The notes under the pieces: model-generated
Databases searched by the model: none
What the model saw: only the letters and a program-made list of their open reading frames with translations
What the model was told of the DNA's origin: nothing
Translations under genes and position numbers: made by a program
In this document: positions 25,317 through 34,588 of the stretch, in pieces
Numbering within the stretch: position 1 is the stretch's first letter
Layout of the letters: each line of letters starts with the position of its first letter
NCBI GenBank assembly: GCA_947475525.1
Contig: CANJMI010000013.1
Location: forward strand, 1 to 64,000
Length of the DNA stretch: 64,000 bases
Direction: 5' to 3'
From: Polyangiaceae bacterium
Lineage (GTDB): Bacteria; Myxococcota_A; Polyangia; Polyangiales; Polyangiaceae

Positions 25317-26854
25317 AACACCTGGTCGCGTTATTGACATTAATCATGGCAGTTTCATGTCGCCCACATCGCCACGACGGCGGCAACGGGCACGGGGCCG
25401 CGGACGAGCGACCCGCGCTCTCCTTCACTCACTGGACCGAGGCGACGGAGCTGTTCATCGACCTGCCTGCGCTGGTGCGCGGCCAAGAGTCGGCGTGCGC
25501 CGTACACCTCACGAAGCTCGACGGGTTCTCAGCCATCACCGAGGGCCGTGTCACCGTGGTGCTGCGCAGCGATTCCGGCGAGGAACGCTTCGACTCGCAG
25601 GCACCTCACGTTCCCGGCATCTTCCGCCCTATCGCAAGGCCGACTTCAACCGGGAACCGAAGGCTCATCGTCGAGGTTCGAGCGCAAGGCCTCTCGGAGG
25701 ATCATGACCTTGGCGAAGTGACGATCTTCGAGAACGTGGCCGCAGCGCGCACCGCCCTCCCCGCGCAGCCGACAGCCGCGGGCCGTATTACCTTTCTGAA
25801 AGAGCAGCAGTGGCCCATCGCGTTCGGAACAGCCACCGTCGCGGAGCGGCTGATCCGGCCGATGCTGCGAGCGACAGGAAGTGTGCGCGCGCGCTCGGAT
25901 GGCGAAGTCGTGATGACGGCTCCTGTGGCGGGTCGGGTCGCGACGAGCGGGCGAACCTTCCCGCGCATCGGCGAGCGCGTGGAGGTGAGCGACCTCCTCG
26001 GCGTCCTCTCGCCTCGTCTCGAAGCCGCGGACCTTGCATCGCTTGAGCTTGCGGTCACGAGTGCGAACTTAGAGTCGCGTTTCGCTGAGCGCGAGAGACA
26101 GCGCATCGAGGCACTTCGCACCGAAGGCGCGGTTCCCGATCGACGCGTCCAGGATGCCGTTCACGCGGCCGAGGAAGCGCAGGCATCGCTCGCGGCAGCC
26201 CAACGCCGCCTCGCCCAGTTCCGCGGTGTCCAGCGCACGGCGGGGCTCGGCGAAGGCACGGTCCAGCTTCGCGCGCCTCTCTCGGGAACGGTCACCGAGG
26301 TTCACGTCGCACCAGGCGCCTTCGTGGAGGCCGGAGTGCCGCTCTTTCGGGTCACCGACATCACACAACTCTGGATCGAAGCACGCGTGCCCGAGTCGGA
26401 CGTCGGACGTCTCGGTACGCCCCGCGGCGCATCCTTCCTCATCGAGGGTTTCGATGAGGCGATCGAGCTTCCTATCGAGGCGCTCGTTGCACGCGGGCAC
26501 GTCATCGATCCGGTAACACGAACGCTGCCACTCGTGTTCGCGGTCGACAACGCAAGTGGTCGCCTCCCGATAGGTGCGTTCGCACGCGTCTTCATCGTCA
26601 ACGGTGACGAGCGGCGTGCCGTCGCGGTGCCCGAGTCTTCGTTGGTCGACGACAGCGGTGCGCCGGTCGTGTTCGTGCAGGTCGCGGGAGAAGCCTTCGA
26701 CCGTCGTCCCGTGCGCCTCGGGGCGCGTGATCGTGGTCAAGTCGAGGTAGTGAGTGGTGTTCGCGTCGGGGAGCGCGTCGTCACGCGCGGCGCCTGGTCC
26801 GTCAAGCTCGCAGCATCCAGCGGTTCCATTCCCGCCCATGGGAATTCGCATTGA
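25313..26854 (+). CDS. RND efflux periplasmic adaptor (CzcB/CusB-like)
   Basis: 513 residues. Signal peptide with lipobox AVSC, then a His-rich tip (RPHRHDGGNGHG) that could bind metal. An N-terminal beta domain (about 35-150) of the type found in heavy-metal adaptors precedes the usual lipoyl halves (VVMTAPVAGRVA and VQLRAPLSGTVTEVHVAPG), a coiled-coil hairpin between them (about 240-305), the beta-barrel (ITQLWIEARVPESDVGRL) and a membrane-proximal domain. Overlaps the TolC gene by 4 nt and ends 10 nt before the pump start. The metal is not identifiable. Confidence 0.92.
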   Translation: MKHLVALLTLIMAVSCRPHRHDGGNGHGAADERPALSFTHWTEATELFIDLPALVRGQESACAVHLTKLDGFSAITEGRVTVVLRSDSGEERFDSQAPHVPGIFRPIARPTSTGNRRLIVEVRAQGLSEDHDLGEVTIFENVAAARTALPAQPTAAGRITFLKEQQWPIAFGTATVAERLIRPMLRATGSVRARSDGEVVMTAPVAGRVATSGRTFPRIGERVEVSDLLGVLSPRLEAADLASLELAVTSANLESRFAERERQRIEALRTEGAVPDRRVQDAVHAAEEAQASLAAAQRRLAQFRGVQRTAGLGEGTVQLRAPLSGTVTEVHVAPGAFVEAGVPLFRVTDITQLWIEARVPESDVGRLGTPRGASFLIEGFDEAIELPIEALVARGHVIDPVTRTLPLVFAVDNASGRLPIGAFARVFIVNGDERRAVAVPESSLVDDSGAPVVFVQVAGEAFDRRPVRLGARDRGQVEVVSGVRVGERVVTRGAWSVKLAASSGSIPAHGNSH

Positions 26855-26864
26855 AGGAGCCATC

Positions 26865-29800
26865 GTGATCGACGCGATTCTTCGCTGGTCGCTCTCTCAT
26901 CGTCTCGCGGTGCTCGTCATCGCGGGTGGGATGCTCGTCTGGGGTGCCTACACCACGTCGCGCATGCCCGTAGACGTCTTCCCGGACCTCACGGCACCGA
27001 CGGTCACAGTGATCACCGAGGGCCATGGCATGGCGCCGGAGGAGCTCGAAACGCGCGTGACCTTCCCGATCGAGTCGTCGTTGAACGGCGCGCCCGGTGT
27101 AAGGCGCGTCCGCTCAGCTACCGGCGTAGGCATCTCGGTCATCTACGCCGAATTCGATTGGGGCACAGACATCTACCGCGCGCGCCAGCTCGTGAGCGAG
27201 AAGCTCCAGCTCGTCCGCGACGTTTTGCCAGCCGACATCGAGGCCCCGGTCCTCGCGCCAATCTCCTCCATCATGGGGGAGATCCTCTTCCTCGCCGTGA
27301 CGACGGACCGCGGCACGCAGATGGACGTTCGCACGTTCGCCGACTTCACCTTTCGACGTCGCCTCCTCGCGGTACCGGGCGTCTCGCAGGTCATCATCAC
27401 GGGCGGCGAGCGCCGACAGTTCGAGGTGGCCCTGCGCCCCGAGCGGCTCGCTGCCTACGGGCTCACGGTGGACGAGGTCGTGCGTGCGCTAAAGGAGACG
27501 AACACGAATGTATCGGCAGGTTTCATCAATGAAGGTGGACAGGAATACCTGGTGCATGGCGTTGGGCGGGTGCGAACTCCCGAAGACATTGGCGAGACGC
27601 TCGTCGTCCAACGCGGCGAAGAGCCCGTGCTCATTCGCAACCTCGGCGAGGTTCGGCTGGGGGCTGCACTTCGACGAGGCGAAGGCTCTTACGGCGGCAA
27701 TCCCGCCGTCGTCATCGGCGTCCAGAAGCAGCCGGGCATCAACACGCTGGACCTTACCAAACGCATCGACCGCGAGCTCGACGAGCTCTCGCGCTCACTG
27801 CCCGAAGGGATGACGATTCAGCGCAACATCTTCCGGCAAGCGGACTTCATCGAGGTCGCCGTCTCCAACGTTCTCGCAGCACTTCGAGACGGCGTGGGCC
27901 TCGTGCTTCTGATCGTTCTTGTGTTCCTCGCAAGCGGACGCGCGAGCGCGATCACCATCGTGGCCATCCCGCTCTCGCTCGTGACAGCCGTCTTCGCATT
28001 GTGGGCTTTTGGGACAACGCTCAATACGATGACCCTGGGAGGGATGGCGATCGCTGTCGGCGAGTTGGTCGACGACGCCGTCATCGACGTCGAGAACGTG
28101 GTGCGACGCCTTCGGCAGAACGCGCTTCTCCCGCCGGATGCGAAAAGGCCCGCGCTCGAGGTCGTCCTCGCGGCGAGTCGCGAGATCCGAAGCTCGATCG
28201 TCTTCGCCACGCTGGTCGTCGTGCTCGTGTTTTCCCCCTTGTTCTTTTTGTCCGGTGTCGAAGGACGGCTGCTACAGCCCCTTGGAGTCGCGTACGTCGT
28301 CTCGCTCGCAGCGTCGCTCTTTGTGGCGGTGACGGTGACGCCCGTCCTGTGCTCTTTCCTGCTCCCGCGCTCGAAGGCCATCTCCAACGCCCATGAGCCG
28401 CGCTTCGCCGTATGGCTCAAGCAGCGATACGAGCCGCTGCTCGAACGAGCGATTCGTGGTTGGCGCGTCGTCGTAGCGTTGTCGTTCGCGCTCTTGGCCA
28501 CGGCCACCGTCGCGCTCGCCCTGTCTGGTCGTTCCTTTCTCCCCGAGTTCCGCGAAGGCACGCTCACCATCGCGGCGGTCACCCTTCCCGGAACTTCGCT
28601 GGCTGAGTCCGATGCCATGGGGCGACGCGTCGAGCAGCTCCTTCTCCAACATCCGGAGGTAGTCTCGGTCGCGCGCCGAACGGGTCGCGCGGAAATGGAC
28701 GAGCACGCGCAGGGCGTGAACGCGGCTGAGCTCGACGTGAGCCTCCGCGAGAGGGGCCGCTCACGCGAGGAATTCCTCGAGGCGTTGCGCAGCGACTTTG
28801 CGATGCTGCCCGGGATGAACATCACCATCGGTCAGCCGATCTCTCATCGCATCGACCACATGCTCTCCGGCACGCGCGCCAGCATCGCCGTGAAGGTTTT
28901 CGGCGACGACCTCGCGGAGCTGCGCCGCGTCGGTGCCGAGGTCGAGACCGTGATGCGCGCTGTGCCCGGTGTGGTGGATCTAGCGCGAGAACAGCAGGCC
29001 GACATTCCGTTCGTACGCGTCCGCTTCGACCGCGAAGCGATCGCGCGGCATGGCATGCGCGTCGCCGAAGTAGCACGTGCGCTCGAGGTTGGGTCCGGCG
29101 TCCACGTCGTCTCGCAGATCATGGAGGGCCAGGCCGTCTTCGATCTGGTCGTTCGCGTTGAGCCGAGTCGAGTCCAGAACCTCGAGGACCTCCAAGAGCT
29201 GCTCATCACCACACCACGCGGCGCACGGGTGCCGTTACGCGCGCTCGCCCAAATTCAGCGCGACCGGGGGCCGAACGAGATCGGCCGCGAAAATGTTCAG
29301 AGAAAACTCGTCGTGAGCTGCAACGTGGCTGGACGCGACGTCGTAGGGGTGGTGCGCGACATCGAAGCGGCGGTCGGCCGTTCGGTGCGTCTGCCGGCCG
29401 GGTATCGCGTGGTGTACGGCGGCCAGTTCGAAAGCGCGGAAAAAGCCACGCGAACGCTTGGTATCCTTGGGCTCGCGTGCGTGCTTGGCATGCTCGGTAT
29501 CCTGTACGCGGCCTTCGGATCGCTGCGCGATGCCGTGCTCGTCATGGTGAATTTGCCGCTCGCGCTGATTGGAGGCGCGGCGGGCGTCTTCATCCAAGGC
29601 GGCGTGCTTTCAGTGGCATCGCTGGTCGGATTCATCACGCTCTTCGGCATCGCCACGCGCAACGGCATCATGCTGGTCTCGCACATCCGGCACCTCGCCC
29701 ACGAGGAGGGCGTACAGAACCTCGACGAGGCGGTTCGTCGAGGCGCCCGCGAACGGCTCGTACCCATCCTGATGACCGCGCTCGCGGCGGGGCTCGGACT

Positions 29801-29993
29801 TGTCCCGCTGGCTCTTTCGGGCGGCCAGCCGGGCAGTGAGATTCAGGCCCCCATGGCCATCGTTATTCTGTTCGGGCTGCTCAGCTCGACGGCGCTCAAC
29901 ATGTTCGTCGTGCCTGCTCTCTATCGACAGTTCGGTGCACTTGCGCGTGAGGCGCGTCTCCCCACGAGCGAGGTGATGGCGGAGACTGCGTGA
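26865..29993 (+). CDS. Heavy-metal RND transporter (CzcA/CusA family)
   Basis: 1042 residues, inner-membrane proton-driven pump. I chose GTG at 26865 because AAGGAG lies 5 nt upstream and the protein then starts IDAILRWSLSHRLAVLV, the normal first membrane helix; ATG 26838 is also in frame. Family signatures: RMPVDVFPDLTAPTVTVITE, IYAEFDWGTDIYRARQLV, and TM4 GELVDDAVIDVENVVRRLR with the acidic proton-relay residues of metal RND pumps. A second HAE-type half follows from about residue 520. The stop shares a base with the next ATG (TGATG), the broken EamA gene. Confidence 0.95.
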   Translation: MIDAILRWSLSHRLAVLVIAGGMLVWGAYTTSRMPVDVFPDLTAPTVTVITEGHGMAPEELETRVTFPIESSLNGAPGVRRVRSATGVGISVIYAEFDWGTDIYRARQLVSEKLQLVRDVLPADIEAPVLAPISSIMGEILFLAVTTDRGTQMDVRTFADFTFRRRLLAVPGVSQVIITGGERRQFEVALRPERLAAYGLTVDEVVRALKETNTNVSAGFINEGGQEYLVHGVGRVRTPEDIGETLVVQRGEEPVLIRNLGEVRLGAALRRGEGSYGGNPAVVIGVQKQPGINTLDLTKRIDRELDELSRSLPEGMTIQRNIFRQADFIEVAVSNVLAALRDGVGLVLLIVLVFLASGRASAITIVAIPLSLVTAVFALWAFGTTLNTMTLGGMAIAVGELVDDAVIDVENVVRRLRQNALLPPDAKRPALEVVLAASREIRSSIVFATLVVVLVFSPLFFLSGVEGRLLQPLGVAYVVSLAASLFVAVTVTPVLCSFLLPRSKAISNAHEPRFAVWLKQRYEPLLERAIRGWRVVVALSFALLATATVALALSGRSFLPEFREGTLTIAAVTLPGTSLAESDAMGRRVEQLLLQHPEVVSVARRTGRAEMDEHAQGVNAAELDVSLRERGRSREEFLEALRSDFAMLPGMNITIGQPISHRIDHMLSGTRASIAVKVFGDDLAELRRVGAEVETVMRAVPGVVDLAREQQADIPFVRVRFDREAIARHGMRVAEVARALEVGSGVHVVSQIMEGQAVFDLVVRVEPSRVQNLEDLQELLITTPRGARVPLRALAQIQRDRGPNEIGRENVQRKLVVSCNVAGRDVVGVVRDIEAAVGRSVRLPAGYRVVYGGQFESAEKATRTLGILGLACVLGMLGILYAAFGSLRDAVLVMVNLPLALIGGAAGVFIQGGVLSVASLVGFITLFGIATRNGIMLVSHIRHLAHEEGVQNLDEAVRRGARERLVPILMTALAAGLGLVPLALSGGQPGSEIQAPMAIVILFGLLSSTALNMFVVPALYRQFGALAREARLPTSEVMAETA

Positions 29994-30181
29994 TGGATAA
30001 ACCGCCAACATCCAAAAGCCCGCAAGCACCAGGTGCAATCCTGCACCTCGCGGCGGCGACCTCGTTTGGTCTGTCGGCGACGTTGGCACAGCGGCTCCTC
30101 ACGTCGAGCTCCCCGCTGGTCCTCGCCGGGCGCCTCTACCACGGCAACACAATTTCGGCGACCGAGTCCGCGACCCCCTAG
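29993..30181 (+). pseudogene. Truncated EamA/DMT-family transporter, last gene of the efflux operon
   Basis: 62 residues from the ATG in TGATG. HLAAATSFGLSATLAQRLL and SSPLVLAGRLY match the first helix and start of the second in EamA drug/metabolite transporters, which have ten helices and about 300 residues. The similarity ends near residue 50 and the ORF stops at 30181. The tail is short and AT-richer, so the rest of the gene was lost at the junction with T6SS island 2. It is probably non-functional. Confidence 0.6.
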
Positions 30182-30329
30182 CCCAGGACCATCACATCAA
30201 AAAAGCGTTTCATTTCGAGCATATAGCAGCCGCGCCACGTACTAACTTGGCAAGAACATATTCAATCACAAAAATTCAAATTGCACATGGGACGACCATG
30301 CACTTGAACCGTTTGGCGCGACCATCGGG
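30182..30329. other. AT-rich junction between efflux operon and T6SS island 2
   Basis: About 150 nt visibly poorer in G+C than its flanks (30230-30290 especially). It separates the cut EamA gene from the end of the LysM gene. No direct repeat or integrase signature is seen. Confidence 0.4.
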
Positions 30330-31004
30330 TCACACTCCGTGACCACGTCGGAGTTCGGCCACAATGCGGTCGGCGCCTTCGGCTGGATTCAGATTGCGCG
30401 CTTCAGCAAAGGCGCCAAGACCCTGCTGAACCCTCTCCTCTTCGCTCTCGACGCGCGTCCACTCGGGCGCGGGGTGATGACCGAACAGTTCGGTCAAGCG
30501 GGGCGGTAGGTAGCCCATGTTGCTGAGGCGTCCACTCACGCCGGAAGTCGCGTCGTGCGGATCGAGATGCCCGATGCGCACCGGATGGACCGTGTCGCTG
30601 TCGAGCAAATGCAATTCGACCTCCGAGACGGTGGTAGGCACCTCGAAGCGGATAACGCCGTCGCCGCCGGTCGTGCCGCTGACCGGAGACGCGCCCGGAA
30701 TGCGAACTTCGTATCGCGCGCCAGACACGCTTTGCAAACAGGCTTCCAGGACGATCCGAATGGCCACCCGTGGAATACGCGCGCGATAGCTGTGCGTGCC
30801 ACCTTTGGAAATTCGATTCTCAGTCTCCGGTCGCTCGGGAATGCGGAGGATGTCTCCAGGTGCGAGCACGTTTGGATCAGGACGGCACTGCCGCAACTCC
30901 GCGTTTTCTACCCGGTTCCAGACGTCGTCGGCATCGAAGCCGAAACGCGTGGCGAGCTGCGTCACATATTCGCCTTGTCGAATCACGTGGGGTTTCATGT
31001 TCAT
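30330..31004 (-). CDS. LysM plus peptidoglycan-binding-like protein of T6SS island 2
   Basis: 224 residues, no signal peptide. Residues about 3-57 are a LysM module (HVIRQGEYVTQLATRFGF, APGDILRIPE). Residues about 70-150 form a beta domain (RYEVRIPGASPVSGTTGGDGVIRFEVP), like the Ig-like middle domain of similar T6SS cassette proteins. The C-terminus (SNMGYLPPRL, LGAFAEARNLNP, ELRRGHG) follows the PG-binding-1 pattern of a GY-type start and AFQ-like helix. Its ATG overlaps the stop of the 625-residue gene by 4 nt. Absence of a secretion signal fits export by T6SS. It may guide the upstream candidate effector to the cell wall. Confidence 0.8.
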   Translation of the reverse strand: MNMKPHVIRQGEYVTQLATRFGFDADDVWNRVENAELRQCRPDPNVLAPGDILRIPERPETENRISKGGTHSYRARIPRVAIRIVLEACLQSVSGARYEVRIPGASPVSGTTGGDGVIRFEVPTTVSEVELHLLDSDTVHPVRIGHLDPHDATSGVSGRLSNMGYLPPRLTELFGHHPAPEWTRVESEEERVQQGLGAFAEARNLNPAEGADRIVAELRRGHGV

Positions 31005-32878
31005 CTTGTCCGCGGCGGCTGCACGAGCGAGGTCGTGATCATGCGACGCGCGTCGATATCGCGGAAGCCGAACTGCTTCAGCCGCTCCACCGTGTTCATG
31101 AACTGCGCGTCGGAAAGCCCCGTGTTGATGTTCTGGATGCGGGCGGCTCCGGCAGCGGTCTCGAGCTGGTTCGCGGCGCTCGCGACCCCGAGCACGTCGA
31201 TGAAGGGACGATGGTCCCAGCTCGACGAACTCGTCTTGATGGCGGTCACGAGCTTACTGTAAGCGTCGCTCATGTCTTGTACCGAGGGCGTGGTCTGCGG
31301 GTCCGAGTCGCGCGTCCCCGCAGCGATGGCGATGCCGGTTGCTACCAACCCGAGCGCCACACCCCATGGGCCCAGCGCCGAACACCAGCCCACCTCGGCC
31401 CACGCCGTCGCGATGTAGATCGCCATCCCCGACGCGATTTGGAGCCCTCCGACGCCGACCATGACCACGTCAGCCGGTGTGTCGGCGTCGCCGAGGGCTC
31501 CCACGAGCGTGATGCCGCCGGAGACAATGCCGGAGACCGCAAAGAAGCAGTTCATCTCGCACGCAGCGGCCTCGAGCGCCGCGTTCGCCTCATCCATGTA
31601 GGTTCGGAAACCAATCGCGCCGATTTGTAATCGGTGGAGCAGCACGAAACCGCCCGCGACCGTGGCGACGCCCCCAGATGCGATGTCGTTGCCTCGCTGC
31701 AACGCGCTCCGCTCGTCCGGCCCGTCAGCGACGAAGGCGTTGAACAGCTGCAGGATGCTGAACACCTCCAACGCCAAAGTGTACCCGGGGCCGCCGTGAA
31801 ATTTGCGGCCGAGCTGGTCGCGCGCCGCGTCCCGTGCGAGCAATTTCTGAGCCGGAGTCGTTTCGGGGTGCCACGGCGTGCTCTCTGCCATGTGCGTTCG
31901 AAACGTGTTTGATTCTTCGGCGGTGAACCCGGCAGCGTGAACGAGAAGGTCGCGCAACCGCCGCAGCTGCCGCTCGTAAGTCTGGATCCTCGAGTTCATC
32001 GACACGTAAAGCCGGCGTGTACCGACGATCTTGATCACCATGGTGGCGAACGAGTCGGGGCCGGGCATTTGACCGATGGTCCCGAGCGCCACCTGGCCGA
32101 TTGCGGCACCGATGGTGCGCCAACGCGGATCGCCAGGCAAGTCGAGCACCTGTTCGAGCATCGTCACCTGAGCATCGTGGAGCGGTGACTTGGCGAGCAC
32201 CTCGCTCACCTCACTTAGGGAGCTCTGGTAAAACTGTCGGAAGGCTCGCTTGTGAAGGTCTGGGACGGTGGTGTCGTTGAAGTACGTGTCGAGCGCGCGC
32301 GAGTTGGCCGCGTCATGAAGCAGGTCATAGACGCGGCGCGCGTCGGTTTTCCAGGAGTGGAAGAAGCGCTCGTGCGTCTTGGAAAGCGGTGCCGCCAGGT
32401 TCGTCTCACTCTCGACCCGCTCGACGAAGTTGAACGCCTTGGTGCGCAAGTCGCGGTACTGGCCGCTGGTGTTCTGGTACGCGTTGGTGGTCGAATTGTC
32501 GAGATAGGCCGCGAGCTCGGCCGCCGCCCGCGTGAGCCCCACGAACTGAATCGCCTCACGCTGGTAGCCATCGGCGAGCTGGTTTACATGCCGTAGGCCG
32601 CCCCGGCGCTGGGCGCCGACCTCGCGTCCGAGCGCGGCATCGAGGAGCCGGTTGAAGTAGCGCGCAACGGGGATAAAAGACGGTGGCGTCGGCGCTGCAG
32701 TGGCGCTGAGACTCGTGCCGGAACCCGCTGGTTGCGGCGCCGCAAAGATCGGGCCACCGCGCGATGGTTGCGGTGGGCTAAGTTGCTGGGCAACAGGGCT
32801 CTGGCGCTGCCCCCCCAATGGGCTCGACGCTCCTGGGTCGCCGAGAGGATTGCCGAATGAATTAGCCCAGTCGGTCAT
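31001..32878 (-). CDS. Candidate membrane-active T6SS effector
   Basis: 625 residues, no named family recognised. Residues 1-60 are Pro/Gly/Ser-rich with no signal peptide. Residues about 70-400 are helical and charged. From about 400 to 545 lie four hydrophobic Gly/Ala-rich segments: IASGGVATVAGGFVLLHRL, FFAVSGIVSGGITLVGALG, MVGVGGLQIASGMAIYIATA and WGVALGLVATGIAIAAG. A soluble end follows. A secretable front with late amphiphilic helices resembles pore-forming effectors such as VasX and colicins in layout only. It is coupled by ATGA to the LysM gene. No adjacent immunity gene is obvious. Confidence 0.65.
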   Translation of the reverse strand: MTDWANSFGNPLGDPGASSPLGGQRQSPVAQQLSPPQPSRGGPIFAAPQPAGSGTSLSATAAPTPPSFIPVARYFNRLLDAALGREVGAQRRGGLRHVNQLADGYQREAIQFVGLTRAAAELAAYLDNSTTNAYQNTSGQYRDLRTKAFNFVERVESETNLAAPLSKTHERFFHSWKTDARRVYDLLHDAANSRALDTYFNDTTVPDLHKRAFRQFYQSSLSEVSEVLAKSPLHDAQVTMLEQVLDLPGDPRWRTIGAAIGQVALGTIGQMPGPDSFATMVIKIVGTRRLYVSMNSRIQTYERQLRRLRDLLVHAAGFTAEESNTFRTHMAESTPWHPETTPAQKLLARDAARDQLGRKFHGGPGYTLALEVFSILQLFNAFVADGPDERSALQRGNDIASGGVATVAGGFVLLHRLQIGAIGFRTYMDEANAALEAAACEMNCFFAVSGIVSGGITLVGALGDADTPADVVMVGVGGLQIASGMAIYIATAWAEVGWCSALGPWGVALGLVATGIAIAAGTRDSDPQTTPSVQDMSDAYSKLVTAIKTSSSSWDHRPFIDVLGVASAANQLETAAGAARIQNINTGLSDAQFMNTVERLKQFGFRDIDARRMITTSLVQPPRTR

Positions 32879-33057
32879 TCTAAACCACTCGCTAGGAGTC
32901 CCTTATCGTTCGTGTCCGGGGACTCGAAGGGCGAAAGAATCTCATCCTCCGTCGATGGCGTCCACACGTTTAGGACGTGTGTCGGGAAACGGATCCCGGT
33001 AACCGTTCACGGCCTCATACAACTGCGGCCGGCTGATGGCGCGGACGGGTGCCTGGT

Positions 33058-33972
33058 TCAAGGTGCGACGTCGTATCGAGTCATCATCCCGCCCGCCATG
33101 TGGTTGGGGAAGTGGCAGTGGACGAGCCATTCGCCGGCCCTGTCTTCCTGAAACTCGAACGTCTTGTAGGTGCCTGGTGAGAGCTGGATGTTGTCGGTCA
33201 GCAAACCATCGGAGTCGACCCAGCTGTGCCCGTGGATGTGAAACGTGTGGGCTTCGATACCGATGCTGATCACACGCCATCGGCTCAAGTCTCCAACTCT
33301 GCCCGTAAAGTGTGGGATCGAGTCTTCGTAGGCGTGACCGTTCATCGTGTGCATGTACTGGTGTGGACCGCGGTACGTCCCCCCATCGGGGATCTTACCC
33401 GTCACGGGATCGGCGACACCGGGGAGCTGCGCGAAGAACTTCGTCTCGAAGTCACTCAAGACGACGACGTGTTCGTTGGCTGGTTTCTCCTCGGGTGCGT
33501 GGACAATGAGCGCGCCGAAGAGCCCACGGGCCACCCCTTCGCCTTCGTCGGCGTGGTCGTGGTAGGGAACCGCAACGGCGTACGGCGCGAACCACTCGTA
33601 CGTGACCGTCTGCCCCGGTTGCGCAATGGACGGTCCGTCGGCCCCGTCCTGGGCCTGCTCGAATTCGACAAGATGGGTGTGCACCGAGGCCGCGTGCTTC
33701 GAATCGTTGGTCAAGCGTACGACGATTCGGTCACCTGCCGTCGCCTCGATGGTCGGTCCCGGAATGGAACCGTTGAACGTCCACGCGTTGTAGAGCGCGC
33801 TTGGTCCAACCTCCCATATCTTGTCCTCGACGCGGAGCTCCACGGTCTTCGTCACACCGGTCGCTGGGTATCGAGTCGGCTCTGCAGCCGCAACCTCGCC
33901 CTCGTCATTGCCACAAGCGTTTAGTGTGGCAATAATAAAAATGAGGGAACCAAGACTTACTGAGTGACGCAT
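33058..33972 (-). CDS. Two-domain (SLAC-like) laccase lipoprotein
   Basis: 304 residues from ATG 33972, which gives a lipoprotein signal (LNAC); the frame is open to 34167 but that part lies inside the upstream gene. Copper motifs match small two-domain laccases: SVHTHLVEFE, VPYHDHADEG, HTFHIHGHSW and VHCHFPNHMAGGMM. Two cupredoxin domains (about 50-170, 180-300) would trimerise to build the trinuclear centres. NirK-type nitrite reductase is less likely because the first domain lacks its type 1 Cys. The start overlaps the preceding lipoprotein gene by 16 nt. Extracytoplasmic oxidase of unknown donor. Confidence 0.85.
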   Translation of the reverse strand: MRHSVSLGSLIFIIATLNACGNDEGEVAAAEPTRYPATGVTKTVELRVEDKIWEVGPSALYNAWTFNGSIPGPTIEATAGDRIVVRLTNDSKHAASVHTHLVEFEQAQDGADGPSIAQPGQTVTYEWFAPYAVAVPYHDHADEGEGVARGLFGALIVHAPEEKPANEHVVVLSDFETKFFAQLPGVADPVTGKIPDGGTYRGPHQYMHTMNGHAYEDSIPHFTGRVGDLSRWRVISIGIEAHTFHIHGHSWVDSDGLLTDNIQLSPGTYKTFEFQEDRAGEWLVHCHFPNHMAGGMMTRYDVAP

Positions 33973-34475
33973 TTTTCGTTCGACGGAGGCGACGCGAGGC
34001 CGTTCAGGTTGCAGGTGATCGTGTAGCAGTACGTGCCGTCGGTGTGACCCGGCATGTCCTGCGCGGACGTAGCCTGCCCCGTCAGCGTCTGGGCCTTCGA
34101 ATAGGCGCCCGCATCCTTGTTTCGGTTGATCTCCACGGTCAAACAGGTCGATGGGGGATTCTGCCAAGCGAGTGACATGGTCCCGTGCGTGACCAGCTTG
34201 GCGGATAGAAGGACGGGCGTTCCAGGCATCGTGAGGCCTGCATCTCCACCCGCACCTCCGGCGCCACCGCCACCCGCTCCAGAGTTGCCTCCGCCACTGC
34301 CTGAATCAGCACTGCCTGAGCCAGCACTGCCTGAGCCAGCACTGCCAGACGTAGCATTGCCAGACGCCGCACTGCCCGTACCCCCATCGGATTCCAAATC
34401 AGCGTTGCCGCAGCCCAGAACTGTCGCAAAACTGAGGACCAAAAAACTCGAGCTAGCTTTCAAAGAAGTTTCCAT
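33957..34475 (-). CDS. Lipoprotein with Ser/Gly repeat linker and fibronectin-like domain
   Basis: 172 residues from ATG 34475; an earlier ATG (34535) would add 20 residues with no signal character. Lipobox LGC, then a Gly/Ser/Ala linker of about 60 residues made by a 15-bp tandem repeat, then an 85-residue domain (LVTHGTMSLAWQNPPSTC, DGTYCYTITCNLNG) like a fibronectin type III or other beta sandwich, with four Cys. It lies directly upstream of the laccase with a 16-nt overlap, so the two are probably made and anchored together. Confidence 0.75.
   Translation of the reverse strand: METSLKASSSFLVLSFATVLGCGNADLESDGGTGSAASGNATSGSAGSGSAGSGSADSGSGGGNSGAGGGGAGGAGGDAGLTMPGTPVLLSAKLVTHGTMSLAWQNPPSTCLTVEINRNKDAGAYSKAQTLTGQATSAQDMPGHTDGTYCYTITCNLNGLASPPSNEKCVTQ
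34294..34383. repeat. 15-bp tandem repeat, about six imperfect copies
   Basis: Units like GCACTGCCTGAGCCA run from 34294 to 34383; the copies at 34309-34323 and 34324-34338 are identical and the outer ones diverge. It encodes the Gly/Ser/Ala linker of the lipoprotein on the minus strand. The unit is a multiple of three, so copy changes would only lengthen or shorten the linker. Confidence 0.8.
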
Positions 34476-34588
34476 CCCTTCACACCCCACCGGAGCCGGC
34501 GCGTTTTTCGGCCGATTACGCCGTAAGCATGACACGCGTGGGTTGTGGCGTCGAGGCGCGGCAAAGCGTCAGCGGATGCCGTGCGACC

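Noticed and set aside
32879-33057. Possible immunity gene in the gap after the effector candidate
   Set aside because: The 180-nt gap holds no ORF with convincing composition or start.
34294-34383. Short repeats as a CRISPR array
   Set aside because: Units are 15 bp with no spacers and encode an in-frame Gly/Ser linker.
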